The translations under genes were made by a program, and so were the position numbers. 64,000 nt of DNA from PALSA-894 sp034669145 (GTDB lineage Bacteria; Pseudomonadota; Alphaproteobacteria; Rhizobiales; Xanthobacteraceae): contig JAXDNY010000223.1 in the NCBI GenBank assembly GCA_034669145.1, positions 3,978-67,977 of the forward strand. Direction: 5' to 3'. Each line of letters opens with the position of its first letter. Position 1 is the first letter of the stretch. Below the pieces are notes generated by a model. It was not told the DNA's origin, searched no databases, and was given only the letters and a program-made list of their open reading frames with translations. Shown one piece after another: positions 63,617-64,000 of the stretch.

Positions 63617-63719
63617 AAAAAAGCCGCAGCCTGAGAGGCGCGTTGAAGCGCTTCGTCAGAGCGGCGGCGTCGCCTGTCGGCCCGTCATTGGACCTATGGC
63701 GCCGTCACGTGACGGCGCC
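63617..63719 (-). promoter_or_regulatory. Structured 5' leader of nrtA with ANTAR-like hexaloop hairpin and attenuator terminator
   Basis: Reading the minus strand, three structures precede nrtA. First is a perfect 22-base palindrome (63698-63719; half GGCGCCGTCAC). Next is a hairpin GGUCC-AAUGAC-GGGCC (63679-63694), a six-base loop with A at position 1 and G at position 4, the rule for ANTAR-protein targets. Last is a GC-rich imperfect stem GCCGCCGCUCUGA (63668-63656) pairing with UCAGGCUGCGGC (63634-63623), followed directly by six U (63622-63617), an intrinsic terminator 28 bases before the ATG. In nitrate operons of proteobacteria, the ANTAR protein NasT (released from NasS by nitrate) or NasR prevents such termination. 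The same is inferred here; the second hexaloop of the usual pair is not clear. Confidence 0.68.
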
Positions 63720-63733
63720 GATCGGTGTTTCCT

Positions 63734-63751
63734 TTACAAGTGGCGTGCCAA
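63734..63751 (-). promoter_or_regulatory. Probable sigma-54 promoter of the nitrate operon
   Basis: On the minus strand the sequence TTGGCACG-CCAC-TTGTAA matches the RpoN consensus YTGGCACG-N4-TTGCW at every position except the C of the -12 GC. Transcription would start near 63722-63725, placing the palindromic leader hairpin right at the 5' end of the RNA. This fits NtrC-dependent nitrogen control of nitrate assimilation. A GCACC half-site resembling an NtrC box lies upstream at 63798-63802. Confidence 0.66.
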
Positions 63752-63896
63752 TTTGGCGGCGCGGAAATAGTGTTGTGAAATCAAGGAGAAATGGAGAGGT
63801 GCCAAAAGCTGAGGCAGCGCTGATTGCTGCGGTTCGCCGCAATCGGAGTCAAACGCTGCGAAGTTATTGTGCAGTGCGAAAAATTAGGCAGCCGGG

Positions 63897-64000
63897 CTAC
63901 TGTATGGGAATGCCCGCGGCCTTCACCAACGCGACGTTCGCCTCGATGTCGTCGCGGACGAATTTCGCGAACTCCGGCTGAGGAAGCGGCAGCGGCTCGA
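63897..64000 (-). CDS. Partial Bug/TctC-family substrate-binding protein, C-terminal 33 residues
   Basis: At the right edge an open minus-strand frame runs in from outside and stops at TAG (complement 63897-63899). It reads EPLPLPQPEFAKFVRDDIEA, then NVALVKAAGIPIQ. The pattern PEEFAxFxRxDIExxxxxVKAAGI is the usual C-terminus of tripartite tricarboxylate transporter receptor (Bug) proteins. It is transcribed toward nrtA but separated from it by 307 bases containing the sigma-54 promoter, so it is not part of the nitrate operon. Confidence 0.6.
   Translation of the reverse strand, partial: EPLPLPQPEFAKFVRDDIEANVALVKAAGIPIQ

Larger units (their letters stand above)
63590..63896 (-). other. Intergenic control region between the Bug-family gene and nrtA
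   Basis: The 307 bases hold, in minus-strand order, an uncharacterised AT-richer stretch (63896-63755) with a GCACC half-site, the sigma-54 promoter, the 22-base palindrome, the ANTAR-like hexaloop hairpin, a small palindrome GAAGCGCTTC (63645-63654) in the attenuator loop, the U tract, and the nrtA ribosome-binding site. No nasS/nasT genes lie in the window. Confidence 0.6.

Overview
The window is high-GC DNA from an alphaproteobacterium, most likely order Hyphomicrobiales (Rhizobiales) near the Bradyrhizobium/Rhodopseudomonas/Xanthobacteraceae group. The evidence is an RpoH with an RpoH box next to rluD, an Omp25/31-type barrel, DUF1127 proteins, GcvA-like LysR and Bug-family proteins, and dispersed palindromic intergenic repeats of the type common in these genomes. 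The taxonomic call is inference from gene content; no rRNA or tRNA gene was seen.

Layout. 1-3.5 kb: a partial unknown gene, rluD, rpoH with a perfect terminator, and an outer-membrane barrel protein. 3.8-8.4 kb: a tight six-gene same-strand run encoding a secreted concanavalin-like protein, an ornithine-cyclodeaminase-family enzyme, an Fe/Mn superoxide dismutase, a DUF1259 protein, a tiny secreted six-cysteine protein and a secreted beta-propeller. 8.6-12.3 kb: a GST, an MFS transporter, two small DUF1127-type proteins and a LysR regulator. 12.3-15.9 kb (minus): an operon of an exported amidohydrolase, an exported metallo-beta-lactamase-fold hydrolase and a ThDP-dependent enzyme. 16.0-17.4 kb: a secreted protein whose signal peptide and body lie in different frames.

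17.7-43.6 kb is the most distinctive part. One 18.9-kb gene encodes a 6302-residue, cysteine-free secreted protein. It has five N-terminal tandem repeats, about a dozen cadherin/VCBS-like domains, then RTX calcium-binding stretches alternating with six predicted right-handed beta-helix modules, and a C-terminal RTX secretion region. Facing it, with only a shared bidirectional terminator between, is a two-partner secretion operon (tpsB-tpsA). Its 1747-residue exoprotein carries a TPS domain, about 16 GLUG repeats, a lone cysteine pair, a propeptide-like segment and an intact subtilisin (S8) domain. A surface protease beside a giant surface adhesin suggests an adhesin-processing or biofilm system. 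That link is a hypothesis.

43.9-45.9 kb holds an MFS transporter, a GST and two intergenic repeats that supply parts of flanking coding sequences. 45.9-63.6 kb (minus) is a large nitrate/nitrite and sulfite assimilation cluster: nrtA-nrtB-nrtD uptake, a NasB-like FAD reductase, nirA, an unusual Fe-S/FAD/NADP reductase, a 45-residue membrane protein plus YeiH-type transporter, cysJ, cysI, nasA and cysG for siroheme. Upstream of nrtA lie a near-consensus sigma-54 promoter, strong hairpins including an ANTAR-type hexaloop, and an attenuator-like terminator, which is the logic expected for NtrC plus NasT control. The window ends in the last codons of a Bug/TctC-family gene.
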